Assembly: GCA_030654175.1 (NCBI GenBank)
Contig: JAURXZ010000033.1
Coordinates: 1-64,000 of the forward strand
Direction of reading: 5' to 3'
Source: Bacteroidia bacterium
Lineage (GTDB): Bacteria > Bacteroidota > Bacteroidia > 2-12-FULL-35-15
DNA: 64,000 nt
Part shown: positions 50,657 to 60,193 of the stretch, piece by piece
Layout of the letters: each line of letters begins with the position of its first letter
Numbering within the stretch: position 1 is the stretch's first letter
The notes under the pieces: generated by a model
Database searches by the model: none
The model's input: only the letters and a program-made list of their open reading frames with translations
What the model was told of the DNA's origin: nothing
Translations under genes and position numbers: made by a program

Positions 50657-52435
50657 ATGAAAAAAATATTTATTATTATTTTTGTTCTAATTAGTTTTTT
50701 CACTAAAAATGCAATTGCTCAGGGGGCCGACTGTTCAACAGCAAGTCCTTTTTGCACTTCAGTACCTGCTTCTTTTCCTGCAGGAACAAATACTACGGCT
50801 CCCGTAGGCCCCAACTACGGTTGCCTTGGCTCTCAGCCAAATCCTGCCTGGTTTTATTTACAAGTTGCAACTACAGGCCCCATTACATTAAATATGACCA
50901 ATTCAGCCAATCTTGATATTGATTTTATAATCTGGGGGCCATTTACATCTCCTGCTACTGCGTGTTCATCGGGATTAACAGGTACAGATGTTGATTGTAG
51001 CTATTCCTCATCAGCAAACGAAACAGGTATTATTCCAAGTGCCATTGCAGGGGAAGTTTACGTTTTATTAATCACCAACTATTCAAATCAACCTACTACT
51101 ATTTCTCTTGGTCAAACAGGTGGTACCGGTGCTACCAATTGTGGTATTGTATGCTCTGTTTCATCCTTAACAGCCACTCCGGGCCTTTGTTTAAGTCCTT
51201 CCAATTTATATGATCTAACAGGAATTATTACTTATGTTTCACCTCCTTCAACCGGAACACTGACAGTGTCAAACAGTTGCAATGGAGCTACACAAGTATT
51301 TACTGCACCATTTAATGCAACAACTGAAAGCTATACACTTACAGGCCTTCCTGCTGACGGAGCTCCATGCACTGTTACATCAGTATTTTCGAGCGATCCT
51401 AATTGTACATTCACTCAAACTTTCACTGCTCCGCCTCCTTGTTTTGTTGACTGTCCTATAACTGTTGATTCCGCTCATACTTGTGTGGGTGTTCCGGCTA
51501 CGTTAACTGCCAGTGGTGCTACAAGTTATTTATGGTCAACTGGGGAAACAACGGCAACTATTACTATTAGTGGAGTTGCAGCCGCTTATGCTGTTATTGG
51601 AACTACCGGAACTTGTGCTGATACCGCTGCAACATTTGTAACTACTTTTCCCCCACCTACAATTAGTTTTATGGCCGATACATTAAGTGGATGTAACACC
51701 TTTACGTCAAATTTTACAGCGGATACTGTAGGTAATACAGGAGCAACCTATTCATGGGATCTGGGAGAAAGTGCTGTCGGAAACGGTATTAGTCCTTCTC
51801 ACATATATACAGTAGCAGGCTGTCACACAGTTACACTTACAGCTAGTTTCGGTCCCGGATGTACAAGTATCGATTCTATTCCTTGTATGATCAATGTATT
51901 TCCTCAGCCTGATGCTGATTTTACCGTATTCCCTGACGAAATTGATATGATCGCGCCCAATGTGTTTTTTACAAGTACATCAACAAACGCAACCAGTTGG
52001 GTATGGAATTTTGGTGATTCAACAAGTTCTGTTCTCGAAAATCCGGATCATACCTATAATGATATCGGAGTATATAACGTTACACTTTATACAACAAACG
52101 TTAATGGTTGCGTTGATTCAATAAGCTCTTCCATCGAAGTTATTGATATCATAACCAAATTCATCCCAAATGCCTTTACACCTAATAAGAATGATCGCAA
52201 TGACATTTTCAATATTTATTCTCATGGTATATCTCCTGAAAATTTTGAATTATTGATTTTTGACCGATGGGGAAGACAAGTTTTTAAAACAACCGATAGA
52301 AATGAAGGTTGGAACGGAGCTGTAAATAACGTTGGTGATGTAATGGAAAATAACACTTACGTGTATCGATTAAATTACAAGGAAATGACCGGTAAGAAGC
52401 GTAACCTGATCGGACATGTAACGTTAGTGAAATAA
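50657..52435 (+). CDS. PKD-repeat surface protein with T9SS type-B tail
   Basis: Signal peptide at 1-21 (ending NAIAQ). Residues about 25-170 form a beta domain (PAWFYLQVATTGPITLNMTNSA) of the pre-peptidase C-terminal kind. Ig-like modules lie at about 175-330, and two PKD domains follow (TYSWDLGESAVGNGISPSHIY; WVWNFGDSTSSVLENPDHTY). The last ~95 residues (FIPNAFTPNKNDRND ... LIFDRWGRQVF ... NTYVYRLNYKEM) form the gliding-motility-associated type-B T9SS tail. This indicates attachment to or secretion across the outer membrane. Probably adhesive. Confidence 0.9.
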   Translation: MKKIFIIIFVLISFFTKNAIAQGADCSTASPFCTSVPASFPAGTNTTAPVGPNYGCLGSQPNPAWFYLQVATTGPITLNMTNSANLDIDFIIWGPFTSPATACSSGLTGTDVDCSYSSSANETGIIPSAIAGEVYVLLITNYSNQPTTISLGQTGGTGATNCGIVCSVSSLTATPGLCLSPSNLYDLTGIITYVSPPSTGTLTVSNSCNGATQVFTAPFNATTESYTLTGLPADGAPCTVTSVFSSDPNCTFTQTFTAPPPCFVDCPITVDSAHTCVGVPATLTASGATSYLWSTGETTATITISGVAAAYAVIGTTGTCADTAATFVTTFPPPTISFMADTLSGCNTFTSNFTADTVGNTGATYSWDLGESAVGNGISPSHIYTVAGCHTVTLTASFGPGCTSIDSIPCMINVFPQPDADFTVFPDEIDMIAPNVFFTSTSTNATSWVWNFGDSTSSVLENPDHTYNDIGVYNVTLYTTNVNGCVDSISSSIEVIDIITKFIPNAFTPNKNDRNDIFNIYSHGISPENFELLIFDRWGRQVFKTTDRNEGWNGAVNNVGDVMENNTYVYRLNYKEMTGKKRNLIGHVTLVK

Positions 52436-52706
52436 TAAAGTAATCCGAAATATACCTCCTATAGGCTATATATAAGGGGAGCCATCTTTGAGAATCGGAA
52501 TTGACAAAATAAGACTCCAATACAAGTTTAAATTTCATATTTATTTACAAGGACTTTTGATAAATATAATGAGAAAAAATTTCACAAAAACACCTTTCAA
52601 ATTTCTCCCTTGGGTAGCCTTACCCGGTTTGTGATTTTTTCATCTGCTTGCGGATCATTGTTTTTGATCATTCTCCTTTTTTTTTATTTCATTAATATTT
52701 CAAAAT

Positions 52707-55700
52707 ATGGAAAATCAAACATCCTATATTTTTTCGTTAATCAAAAGTCGATCTCAATTTGCTTTCATTGTTTCATCATTCCTTTCATTTATTTTTATCC
52801 CAAAAAAAAATATTCCCATAATCATTACCTTAATGGTTTTTGTGCCCTTATTGAGTAGATCCCAAACACATCAATACTTATTCAACAATAACCTGAATGA
52901 ACAAAGCGGAGGACCGGCATTAACCCAGATATTAGCGTGTGGTGCAACAGCAGGTTCTTATGGCATTCAAACCTCAGGAACCACCGCAGGTGATTGCCTT
53001 ACATCAAACGCTTATTGCTTTAATGATGGGGGAGGCCTTCAACATCCCAATTCCGGTTTGATCGCAGGTAGTTATACCATAAATATGTTCTTCCGGTTCA
53101 CCACTTTAGGAGGATACGCGAGGGTAATTGATTTTTCAAACAGCGCTTCCGATGCTGGTATTTATTTTCTGGGGAATTGCCTGAATTTATATCCGAATGG
53201 CAATGTAGGTACTTGTCCTTATTTTAATACAAATACCTATTACCTGATAACCTTTGTCCGAGATGGAGGAACCAATATTATCTCTGTTTATGTTGACGGA
53301 ACTCTCTTTGGAACCTATAACGATTCAGGTAACTTATACCGCCCTGCCACAGGTACCGAACCAATTATTTTTTTCAGAGATGACAATGCTGTAACTTGTG
53401 AAAATCAACCGGGTTGTATAAAATTCATTTCTGTGGGACCAACTGTAGCAACTGCTTCTGATGTTGCACTGCTCTGGGCTAATATTGACGTTGTTACTCA
53501 ATCTACTTTAGCAACTCCGCCAACAGTTACCATTACACCACCCGGAAATTTCACTTGTACAAATAGTACAATTTCATTGACTGCAAGTAGCACAGGAACA
53601 ATGGTTTGGAATGGCGGTTCGCTTTCTAATTCAAGCACCCCGGCTTCAATAACCGCAACAGGTACTTATATTGTAACCGCTACAGATGTAAATGGTTGTA
53701 TGGATACAGCAATGGTAACTGTTGCTACCAATACCACACCACCGGCTGTTACAGCTACTAGCAGCGGGGATTTAACTTGCTCTGTTGCTTCCGTAACGCT
53801 TACCGGAACAAGTTCCGGCAACACAATGGTTTGGAATGGCGGCACACTTACCAATGCATCAAATCCTGCAACAGTAACTGCTGCAGGAACATACACCGTA
53901 ACAGCTACTGATGCAATTAACGGTTGCACCAACACAGCAGTTGTAACTGTTATAGTCGATAATTCACAGCCACTTACAATTTCTGTTAATTCACCGACCA
54001 TTTGTGCCGGACAAACGGCAACGCTTACTGCTACCGGTGGAACAACTTATTCCTGGTCAACAGGGGCAACAACTAATCCAATTACAGTTACTCCTGCTTC
54101 AACGGCTTCTTATACCGTAACAGGCACCAGTGGAGGCTGCACCGGTACGGCTATTGCTACTGTTACGGTTGGCAGCAGCTTAACAATAACAGTAAATTCA
54201 CCAACTATCTGTGCCGGACAAAATGCAACCTTAACAGCCATTGGCGGAAGCACTTATCTGTGGTCAACAGGATCTACTGCCAATCCACTAGTGGTTAGTC
54301 CTTCCACAATAACTTCATATACCGTTACCGGTACAAGTGGTAGCTGTTCCGGAACGGCAATTGCTACAGTCACCCCTGCTGCAAGTTTGACCGTTACCGT
54401 TAATTCTCCAACTATTTGTGCAGGTCAAACGGCAACATTAACCGCCACTGGCGGAACAACCTATATATGGTCAACAGGGGCTACCACAAATCCGATAACG
54501 GATACTCCCACAACAATCACTTCATATACTGTGATCGGGACCACATCCGGCTGTTCAGATACAGCAATTGCAACCGTTACAATTAGTCCCTCACCAGGTA
54601 TAACTGTTAATTCAGCCACCATTTGTGCCGGGGAAACAGCTACATTAACCGCTGGTGGTGGAGCAAGTTATTCCTGGGATTCAGGAGCTACAACTAATCC
54701 GATAAGTGTTACACCTACCACCACCACAAGCTATACTGTTACAGGAACTACGTCTGGATGTTCGGGCAATGCGGTGTCAACAGTTACTGTAAATCAATCA
54801 CCTGTTGTTATTGTTAACTCACCTGGAATATGTGTTGGTGGTTTAGCAACCCTCACAGCATCCGGTGCAAGCACTTATTTATGGTCAACCGGATCTACAA
54901 CGGCCCAAATAACAGATTCACCTGTTTCCACCACCACTTACACAGTTACAGGTACTACGGCAGGATGCTCAAATACGGCTGTTGCAACAGTAACTGTTAA
55001 TCCTTTTCTTTCTGTAAATGCAAATGGTGCGGCCTCCGTTTGTACCGGAGCCTCTGCAACTATTTCTGCAGTTGCAATAGATGGAAGCAACGGATCCTAT
55101 ACATATTCCTGGGCACCCGGTGGTGCTACCGGTTCATCCATTTCTGTATCACCTGCTGTTACTACTACTTATATAGTTACTGCTAATGACGGCTGTTCAC
55201 CTCCTGCTTTCGACAGCGTTACTGTAACAGTTTTACCGTCTGCTACTGTTGCATTTAATGCAGATGTTGTTTCGGGTTGCGCTCCATTATGTGTGAATTT
55301 TACAGATATTTCTACAGTAACAGGCGGAAGTATTGCAACACAGAGTTGGGATTTTGGTGGGGATGGCCCGGCAATCCAACATTGTTTTACTGTGCCCGGC
55401 CAGTATTCAGTTTCACTGAGCGTTACCACAAATAGTGGATGTATCTCAACCTATACAAACACCAATATGATACAGGTTGCTTCGTTCCCAACTGCAAGTT
55501 TTACTGCTCCGCTTTCAACAGGTATCCTTGCACCAACAGTTGATTTTACTGATAATTCTACAGGGGCAACTTCCTGGAATTGGGATTTCGGTGATTCATT
55601 GGCAGGTTCTTCCGGGAATGTTAGTAACCTTCAAAATCCCACGCATACCTATTCTGAAGTAGGAAGGTATTGTGTTAAACTTATCATTGGCAATATAAAT

Positions 55701-56024
55701 GGATGTTATGATACCACTGAGTTATGTATTGATATTGATCCTGAATTTTCATTTTACATTCCAAATTCTTTTTCACCTGATGGAAACGAAATAAATGATG
55801 AATTTTACTGTACAAGTGAAAATTTTAAAGAATTTAAAATGCAGATTTTTGACCGTTGGGGAAATATGATGTTTTATGCTGATGACATCAATAAACGTTG
55901 GAATGGAAAGGTTAGGGGAGGGGCAGATTTGGTTTTATTTGATACGTATGTATATATTGTAGATATTGTGGACAATAAAAAGAAACCCCACCGATTTATT
56001 GGAAGTATTACTATTGTAAAGTAA
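52707..56024 (+). CDS. LamG/Ig-repeat adhesin-like protein with T9SS type-B tail
   Basis: An extended N-terminus with two hydrophobic stretches (ending SRSQT) precedes a LamG-type domain (about residues 55-265, TINMFFRFTTLGGYARVIDFSNS). About eight Ig-like repeats of ~80 residues cover 270-840, five of them near-copies marked ICAGQTATLTATGGTTY and SYTVTGT. Two PKD domains (about 850-1010, WNWDFGDS) and a type-B T9SS tail (FYIPNSFSPDGNEIND ... QIFDRWGNMMFY) close the protein. Gene start at ATG 52707; no better signal-peptide start seen. Likely a surface adhesin, about 270 bases after the similar gene at 50657. Confidence 0.9.
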   Translation: MENQTSYIFSLIKSRSQFAFIVSSFLSFIFIPKKNIPIIITLMVFVPLLSRSQTHQYLFNNNLNEQSGGPALTQILACGATAGSYGIQTSGTTAGDCLTSNAYCFNDGGGLQHPNSGLIAGSYTINMFFRFTTLGGYARVIDFSNSASDAGIYFLGNCLNLYPNGNVGTCPYFNTNTYYLITFVRDGGTNIISVYVDGTLFGTYNDSGNLYRPATGTEPIIFFRDDNAVTCENQPGCIKFISVGPTVATASDVALLWANIDVVTQSTLATPPTVTITPPGNFTCTNSTISLTASSTGTMVWNGGSLSNSSTPASITATGTYIVTATDVNGCMDTAMVTVATNTTPPAVTATSSGDLTCSVASVTLTGTSSGNTMVWNGGTLTNASNPATVTAAGTYTVTATDAINGCTNTAVVTVIVDNSQPLTISVNSPTICAGQTATLTATGGTTYSWSTGATTNPITVTPASTASYTVTGTSGGCTGTAIATVTVGSSLTITVNSPTICAGQNATLTAIGGSTYLWSTGSTANPLVVSPSTITSYTVTGTSGSCSGTAIATVTPAASLTVTVNSPTICAGQTATLTATGGTTYIWSTGATTNPITDTPTTITSYTVIGTTSGCSDTAIATVTISPSPGITVNSATICAGETATLTAGGGASYSWDSGATTNPISVTPTTTTSYTVTGTTSGCSGNAVSTVTVNQSPVVIVNSPGICVGGLATLTASGASTYLWSTGSTTAQITDSPVSTTTYTVTGTTAGCSNTAVATVTVNPFLSVNANGAASVCTGASATISAVAIDGSNGSYTYSWAPGGATGSSISVSPAVTTTYIVTANDGCSPPAFDSVTVTVLPSATVAFNADVVSGCAPLCVNFTDISTVTGGSIATQSWDFGGDGPAIQHCFTVPGQYSVSLSVTTNSGCISTYTNTNMIQVASFPTASFTAPLSTGILAPTVDFTDNSTGATSWNWDFGDSLAGSSGNVSNLQNPTHTYSEVGRYCVKLIIGNINGCYDTTELCIDIDPEFSFYIPNSFSPDGNEINDEFYCTSENFKEFKMQIFDRWGNMMFYADDINKRWNGKVRGGADLVLFDTYVYIVDIVDNKKKPHRFIGSITIVK
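53500..55240 (+). repeat. Tandem Ig-like repeat region
   Basis: About eight units of roughly 220-240 bases inside the adhesin gene, five nearly alike (marked by ATTTGTGC-type ICAG codons). Internal recombination could add or remove units. Confidence 0.8.
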
Positions 56025-56249
56025 AAACACGTTTTCTATTTATATGATTTACCTGTTCTGCTAATAATTTCTCTCATGTCCTTTATCATTATTTTTAACT
56101 GGAATTACTCCTAATATTGCAGCATATTATTCAGGTGCCCAACATTATGTTAAATAGGGTATCCGAAACATTATAAATAATTTTTAAACCAATAGTTGGT
56201 TTGTTGGGGAAGCTCTTAATCCAAATTCGATATTTTTTTTAACTCTTGA

Positions 56250-57533
56250 ATGGAATTACTGATCATTTTTATTTTAACTTTTTTGAATGGATTCTTTTCT
56301 TTATCCGAAATTGCTTTAGTTTCGGTAAATAAAAACAGGATTGAATACTTAGCATCCCAGGGAAGTTTAAGAGCCAAAACCATATTAAAACTACTTGAAA
56401 ACCCTGAAAATTTCCTTTCGTCTGTACAGGTAGGTATTACCTTGATCGGTATCATTTCAGGAGCTTATGCCGGGGTTACACTTACTGATGATATGGAAGT
56501 TTTTTTGTCAACATTTACATTTTTTCAGCCTTATGTTCATTCTGTTTCTCTCTTAATTGTGATTGGTGGAATTACCTATTTTTCAATCGTAATTGGTGAA
56601 TTGGTCCCCAAATCCATTGCGATGAATAATTCCGAAGCCATTGCAATGTTTTGTGTTCCGATCATAAGGTATTTTACTTTTGCTACGTTTCCTTTTGTAA
56701 AGCTATTGTCATTTACTACCAAAATGATATTGAAGATCTTTAATGTTAAAGAAAACGGGAATGGAAAAATAAGTGAAGAAGATCTTTTATTTATGCTTAA
56801 AAATGCCGGGAAACAAGGTGTTTTGGAAAAAGAAGAAAGCCAGGTTCATCAAAACCTTTTTTCATTTACCGACCAGACAGCCAAGTCGTTAATGACAAAT
56901 AGTAAGGCAGTAGAATGGGTCAACTATAACGATGGTAAAGAAAAGATCTTCAACCAGTTAAGAGATAGCGTTCACTCTAAATTTATTGTTGGCGATGGAT
57001 CAATAGATAAAATAAAGGGCGTTATTACCATAAAAGACTTTTTGGAAAACCACAATCACGAAAACTTCAAAATAGATGACATTATTAATAATCCCATATA
57101 TTTTAATGCTAGCACACCGGCTTTTAAAATATTAAATACCTTCAAAACAAAAAAGCAATACATAGGCATTGTTTTAGATGAATATGGTGGCGTTAAAGGC
57201 ATTGTAACCTTGCACGATCTGATTGAGGCTATTGTTGGTGATTTGCCGGACGAAGACGAATCAGATGAACTTAACATCATTAAAAGGGCGGATAACTCAT
57301 ATCTGATCAATGGAAAAACATTGATATTTGAGCTTAATCAATATTTTCAACAGGAAATTATCCCAGACAATCTTTCAAAATATACTACCATTTCCGGTTT
57401 CCTTTTGGAGCATTTAGGAAGTATCCCAAATACAGGAGCTACGCTAAAACATAAAAATTACGAGTTTGAAATTGTGGATATGGACGGCAATAGAATTGAT
57501 AAGATTTTGATGAAATCAGTTAAGACTGACTAA
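56250..57533 (+). CDS. CNNM/CorC-HlyC family membrane protein
   Basis: An N-terminal DUF21 (CNNM) membrane domain (about residues 1-180) has four hydrophobic segments and GELVPKSIAMNN. A pair of CBS domains lies at about 205-330 (DSVHSKFIVGDGSIDKIKGVITIKDFL; GIVLDEYGGVKGIVTLHDLIEAIVGD). A C-terminal CorC/HlyC domain (about 345-425, YLINGKTLIFELNQYF) completes it. Members transport or control magnesium and related ions; the older name hemolysin is misleading. Inner membrane. Single gene; no operon partner. Confidence 0.92.
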   Translation: MELLIIFILTFLNGFFSLSEIALVSVNKNRIEYLASQGSLRAKTILKLLENPENFLSSVQVGITLIGIISGAYAGVTLTDDMEVFLSTFTFFQPYVHSVSLLIVIGGITYFSIVIGELVPKSIAMNNSEAIAMFCVPIIRYFTFATFPFVKLLSFTTKMILKIFNVKENGNGKISEEDLLFMLKNAGKQGVLEKEESQVHQNLFSFTDQTAKSLMTNSKAVEWVNYNDGKEKIFNQLRDSVHSKFIVGDGSIDKIKGVITIKDFLENHNHENFKIDDIINNPIYFNASTPAFKILNTFKTKKQYIGIVLDEYGGVKGIVTLHDLIEAIVGDLPDEDESDELNIIKRADNSYLINGKTLIFELNQYFQQEIIPDNLSKYTTISGFLLEHLGSIPNTGATLKHKNYEFEIVDMDGNRIDKILMKSVKTD

Positions 57534-57690
57534 GAATGAATCCATGTAATTATCATCAAAGCTGAGCTTTTTATTCAACTCCAATTGTCTTATAATTAAT
57601 ATTATAGGAGGGAATAAGTGTCTGAGGGTCAGACCAAAGAAGGGTGAAGAAGTAAACCTTTTAAAAGGTTGCAGTCAATATACAATAAAA

Positions 57691-57719
57691 AAACCATTGC
57701 AAAAATTTAGCAATGGTTT
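57691..57719 (-). terminator. Second terminator of the candidate RNA gene
   Basis: AAACCATTGC pairs with GCAATGGTTT around a nine-base spacer. On the minus strand the stem is followed by a T-run (TTTTTTTATTG), on the plus strand not, so it works mainly on the minus strand, behind the first hairpin. Confidence 0.75.
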
Positions 57720-57737
57720 AAGAACTATTTAAAAATA

Positions 57738-57900
57738 AAAAATGGTGGAAAATTTTCATTTTCCACCAAGCCGACAGTTGAGCGACCGTCCTGGAACAAC
57801 ACTACCCCAACGAGAGAAAGTAATGCCAAAATATCTATGTTTGTAAGTGTTTTCAATATTCCGTTGTATTAAAAAAATGGCTTTAATCTTAAAATGCTCG
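57738..57900 (-). ncRNA. Candidate small non-coding RNA (about 160 nt)
   Basis: On the minus strand a complete promoter (TTG, 18 bases, TATATTTG) is followed by about 160 bases with no credible reading frame. A hairpin of GACGGT with ACTGTC (six pairs, one G-U) lies in the GC-richer 3' half. A ten-pair hairpin (57743-57768) then leads into a T-rich run (TTTTTTATTTTT). A second terminator follows. This is the arrangement of a well-expressed small RNA gene. Its size is close to that of 6S RNA, but I do not recognise a 6S, tmRNA, SRP or RNase P core, so the class stays open. Confidence 0.65.
57743..57768 (-). terminator. First terminator of the candidate RNA gene
   Basis: TGGTGGAAAA pairs perfectly with TTTTCCACCA around a six-base loop. 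On the minus strand it is followed by TTTTTTATTTTT, a classic intrinsic terminator. Confidence 0.85.
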
Positions 57901-57903
57901 ATG

Positions 57904-57932
57904 CAAATATAAAACTTTTTTGATTCCTGCAA
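57904..57932 (-). promoter_or_regulatory. Promoter of the candidate RNA gene
   Basis: TTG (57930-57932), an 18-base spacer and TATATTTG (57904-57911), all on the minus strand: a full Bacteroidota promoter. No protein start follows within 150 bases. Confidence 0.7.
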
Positions 57933-58105
57933 TAATTTTTATCATTTTTTTTAGTGATGCAGATCAACTTTGCAAGGCAGAATGTTTGTTTTTTTACGAA
58001 TAACGTTAAGTTCCTTTGTGTTTTTTGTTGGTATTTCTTAGTATTTCTTAGTTTAATTATCCATTTGTAAGTATTTGTTACCGTTTATTTAAGTTCGCTT
58101 ACATT

Positions 58106-60061
58106 TTATATCATTATCCCCAAAATTGTCACATCATCAACCTGTTCCAAGCTGCCTTTCCAACCATTAAATTCTGTTTGTAATGCTTTTCCTTGTTCAT
58201 TCAATGGTAAGTTACAGATTGCGGAAAGATTGTCTTTAAATTTCTTGTACATAAATTTCTTTCCTTTAGGACCGCCAAACTGATCTGCATATCCATCTGT
58301 TAATAAATAGAAAAGTGAATTTTCGGAATAGGTAATATTGTGAGTTGTAAAAGGTTTTCTGTTATCGCATAGTCCTATTGGTTGTTTATCAGCTTTTATC
58401 TCAAGCATAGTGCCGTTTTGAATGTAACATAATGGATTGTTTGCTCCACTCCACTGTATTTGGTTATTTCCTTTGTTGTATGCAAGTATTGAAATGTCCA
58501 TTCCATCCTTTACATCGGAATCACTTTTTTCAAATGTTTCTAAGACAAGATCAGTAACTTTATCAAGAATGGTTCCGGTATCACGCAAACCAAATTCTTT
58601 TACTGCCCGGTTTAATGCGTTACTACATACAACACTCATCATTGCTCCCGGTACTCCATGTCCTGTGCAATCCGCAGCTGCAATAAATTGAATATTATCC
58701 ATTATTTCCATCCAGTAAAAATCACCTGCAACCACATCTTTAGGGTTGTACAATATGAAACTTTCAGGAAACTGTTTTTTAATTGAAGGAATAGGAGGTA
58801 AGATAGCTTCCTGCAAACGTTTTGCATACGTAATGGAAGAAATGATTTCTTTTTGATGTTCTTCTACTATTTGTTTTTGTTGTTCAATAACGATCTTTTG
58901 TTTTTTTGTTACCCGGAGCGAACGAAAAATAAAACCTGCAAATACCATCACCATTAATAAGCCGCTTGCAACCGAAAATGTAATGATTTTTTGTTTGCGG
59001 TTTTCTCCTTCTGCTATTGCTTTGGTAATTGCTTCTTTTTTCTCAAATTCAAAATTCATTTCTTTACGAACCAATTGCTTTTTATTCTCCTGGCTAAAAA
59101 GGGTATCTTTTAATGCTATTGCTTTTTTGTAATGGATGAGCGCTAATTGATATTGGCCAGTTGTATCATATAGTTCGGAGAGCATTTGCTCTAATTGTCT
59201 TAACATATCAAAAGCGCCAACACTATCATTGATAGCAATTGCTTTTTTAAAATATAGTTCGGCCTCTTTATATTTCCCAAAATCAGTATAGAAAGTTCCA
59301 ATATTGCCCAATAGCCCCGCAATGAGATATTTATCTTTGAGTTCTTTCGCGATCTCCAATCCTTTAAAACTATATTCAATGGCTGAGGGAAAATCTCTTC
59401 TCAGATAATATATACTTCCGATGTTCGCCAGTTGGATCCCAATTAATTTTTTATCTCCAAGTTCTTTTGCGATTTTCAATGTCCTGAAATAATAGTCTAA
59501 CGCTTTGTTAGTTCCTCCTCCATTTTTAATAGCTTCAGCTTTATAAATATTTCCAATGTTTCCGAGGTGCCTTGCAATTGCATTTTTATCTTTCAACTCT
59601 TCAGCTCCACTTAATGCTTTAAAATAGTAGTCTAATGCTTTAGGGTAATCTTCTTGATTTTGGTAGACAATTCCGATATTTCCAAGATGTCTTGCAATAC
59701 TATTTCTATCCCCCAGATCTTCCGCAAATTTTAATGCCTTTAAATAATGATCCAATGCCTTTGGGTAGTTCCCTTGAAAAAGATATACATTACCAAGATT
59801 TCCATTTGAGCCTGAAAGACCTTTTTTAAAATTTAGTTGTTGTGCAAGTTGTAACGCACTATTCCCATAATATAATGCTGAATCATAAAGACCGATATTT
59901 AAGAGTTTTGAGCATAATATATAGGAATGAATCACCTTATTAGTATCGGCCTTATCTTTTTTAATAAGGGAAATCAGGGAATCAACAGGGTTTTGTTGCG
60001 AAAAAGCAATTACCGGAAAAATTAAAACAACTGTGCAGAATATTATTTTTAGATTTTTCAT
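58106..60061 (-). CDS. TPR-repeat SpoIIE-type protein phosphatase
   Basis: Signal peptide (residues 1-21, ending AFSQQ), about seven TPR units (about 30-325, such as YPKALDHYLKALKFAEDLGD and LGNIGNIYKAEA), one membrane helix (about 355-375, IITFSVASGLLMVMVFAGFIF), a coiled coil (380-415) and a cytosolic SpoIIE/PP2C domain (about 440-650). Catalytic marks are AGDFYWMEI, AAADCTGHGVPGAMMSVV and LLTDGYADQFGG. It senses something in the periplasm via TPRs and dephosphorylates a cytosolic target, often an anti-anti-sigma protein; none is adjacent. ATG start and a good promoter (60124-60152). Confidence 0.92.
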   Translation of the reverse strand: MKNLKIIFCTVVLIFPVIAFSQQNPVDSLISLIKKDKADTNKVIHSYILCSKLLNIGLYDSALYYGNSALQLAQQLNFKKGLSGSNGNLGNVYLFQGNYPKALDHYLKALKFAEDLGDRNSIARHLGNIGIVYQNQEDYPKALDYYFKALSGAEELKDKNAIARHLGNIGNIYKAEAIKNGGGTNKALDYYFRTLKIAKELGDKKLIGIQLANIGSIYYLRRDFPSAIEYSFKGLEIAKELKDKYLIAGLLGNIGTFYTDFGKYKEAELYFKKAIAINDSVGAFDMLRQLEQMLSELYDTTGQYQLALIHYKKAIALKDTLFSQENKKQLVRKEMNFEFEKKEAITKAIAEGENRKQKIITFSVASGLLMVMVFAGFIFRSLRVTKKQKIVIEQQKQIVEEHQKEIISSITYAKRLQEAILPPIPSIKKQFPESFILYNPKDVVAGDFYWMEIMDNIQFIAAADCTGHGVPGAMMSVVCSNALNRAVKEFGLRDTGTILDKVTDLVLETFEKSDSDVKDGMDISILAYNKGNNQIQWSGANNPLCYIQNGTMLEIKADKQPIGLCDNRKPFTTHNITYSENSLFYLLTDGYADQFGGPKGKKFMYKKFKDNLSAICNLPLNEQGKALQTEFNGWKGSLEQVDDVTILGIMI

Positions 60062-60123
60062 AGCGTATATTTTTATATTTTATTGATAATCAAATAGTTG
60101 CAAATTGCGTGCCACAATTATAC

Positions 60124-60152
60124 AAATATAAAAAATTCTCTTATAATTCAAA
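60124..60152 (-). promoter_or_regulatory. Promoter of the TPR-SpoIIE gene
   Basis: On the minus strand TTTG (60149-60152), 17 bases, TATATTTG (60124-60131); about 60 bases before the ATG. It stands almost back to back with the methylase promoter at 60158-60189. Confidence 0.65.
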
Positions 60153-60157
60153 TTTTA

Positions 60158-60189
60158 TTTGGAGATACAGTAAAAAATGATTCACTTTG
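60158..60189 (+). promoter_or_regulatory. Likely promoter of the DNA methylase gene
   Basis: TTTG (60158-60161), 20 bases, TCACTTTG (60182-60189, one mismatch to TAnnTTTG). The -7 box ends only four bases before the ATG at 60194, so the transcript would be leaderless or nearly so. Confidence 0.5.
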
Positions 60190-60193
60190 CTGA

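Larger units (their letters stand above)
57534..58105. other. Gene-free stretch holding a candidate RNA gene
   Basis: No protein gene of 570 bases was found. On the minus strand it has a full promoter (57904-57932), about 160 transcribed bases and two terminator-like hairpins in a row (57743-57768 and 57691-57719). A small direct repeat (AGTATTTCTT twice near 58031-58050) is also present. Confidence 0.6.

Noticed and set aside
52610-52858. Frame of 82 codons before and within the adhesin start
   Set aside because: It overlaps the signal region of the 1105-residue protein in another frame and has a Phe/Ile-rich, non-coding look.
57738-57900. tmRNA or 4.5S/SRP RNA for the candidate RNA at 57.8 kb
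   Set aside because: No tRNA-like end with CCA, tag frame or GGAAGCAGCC-type loop was seen; only the RNA gene layout supports it.
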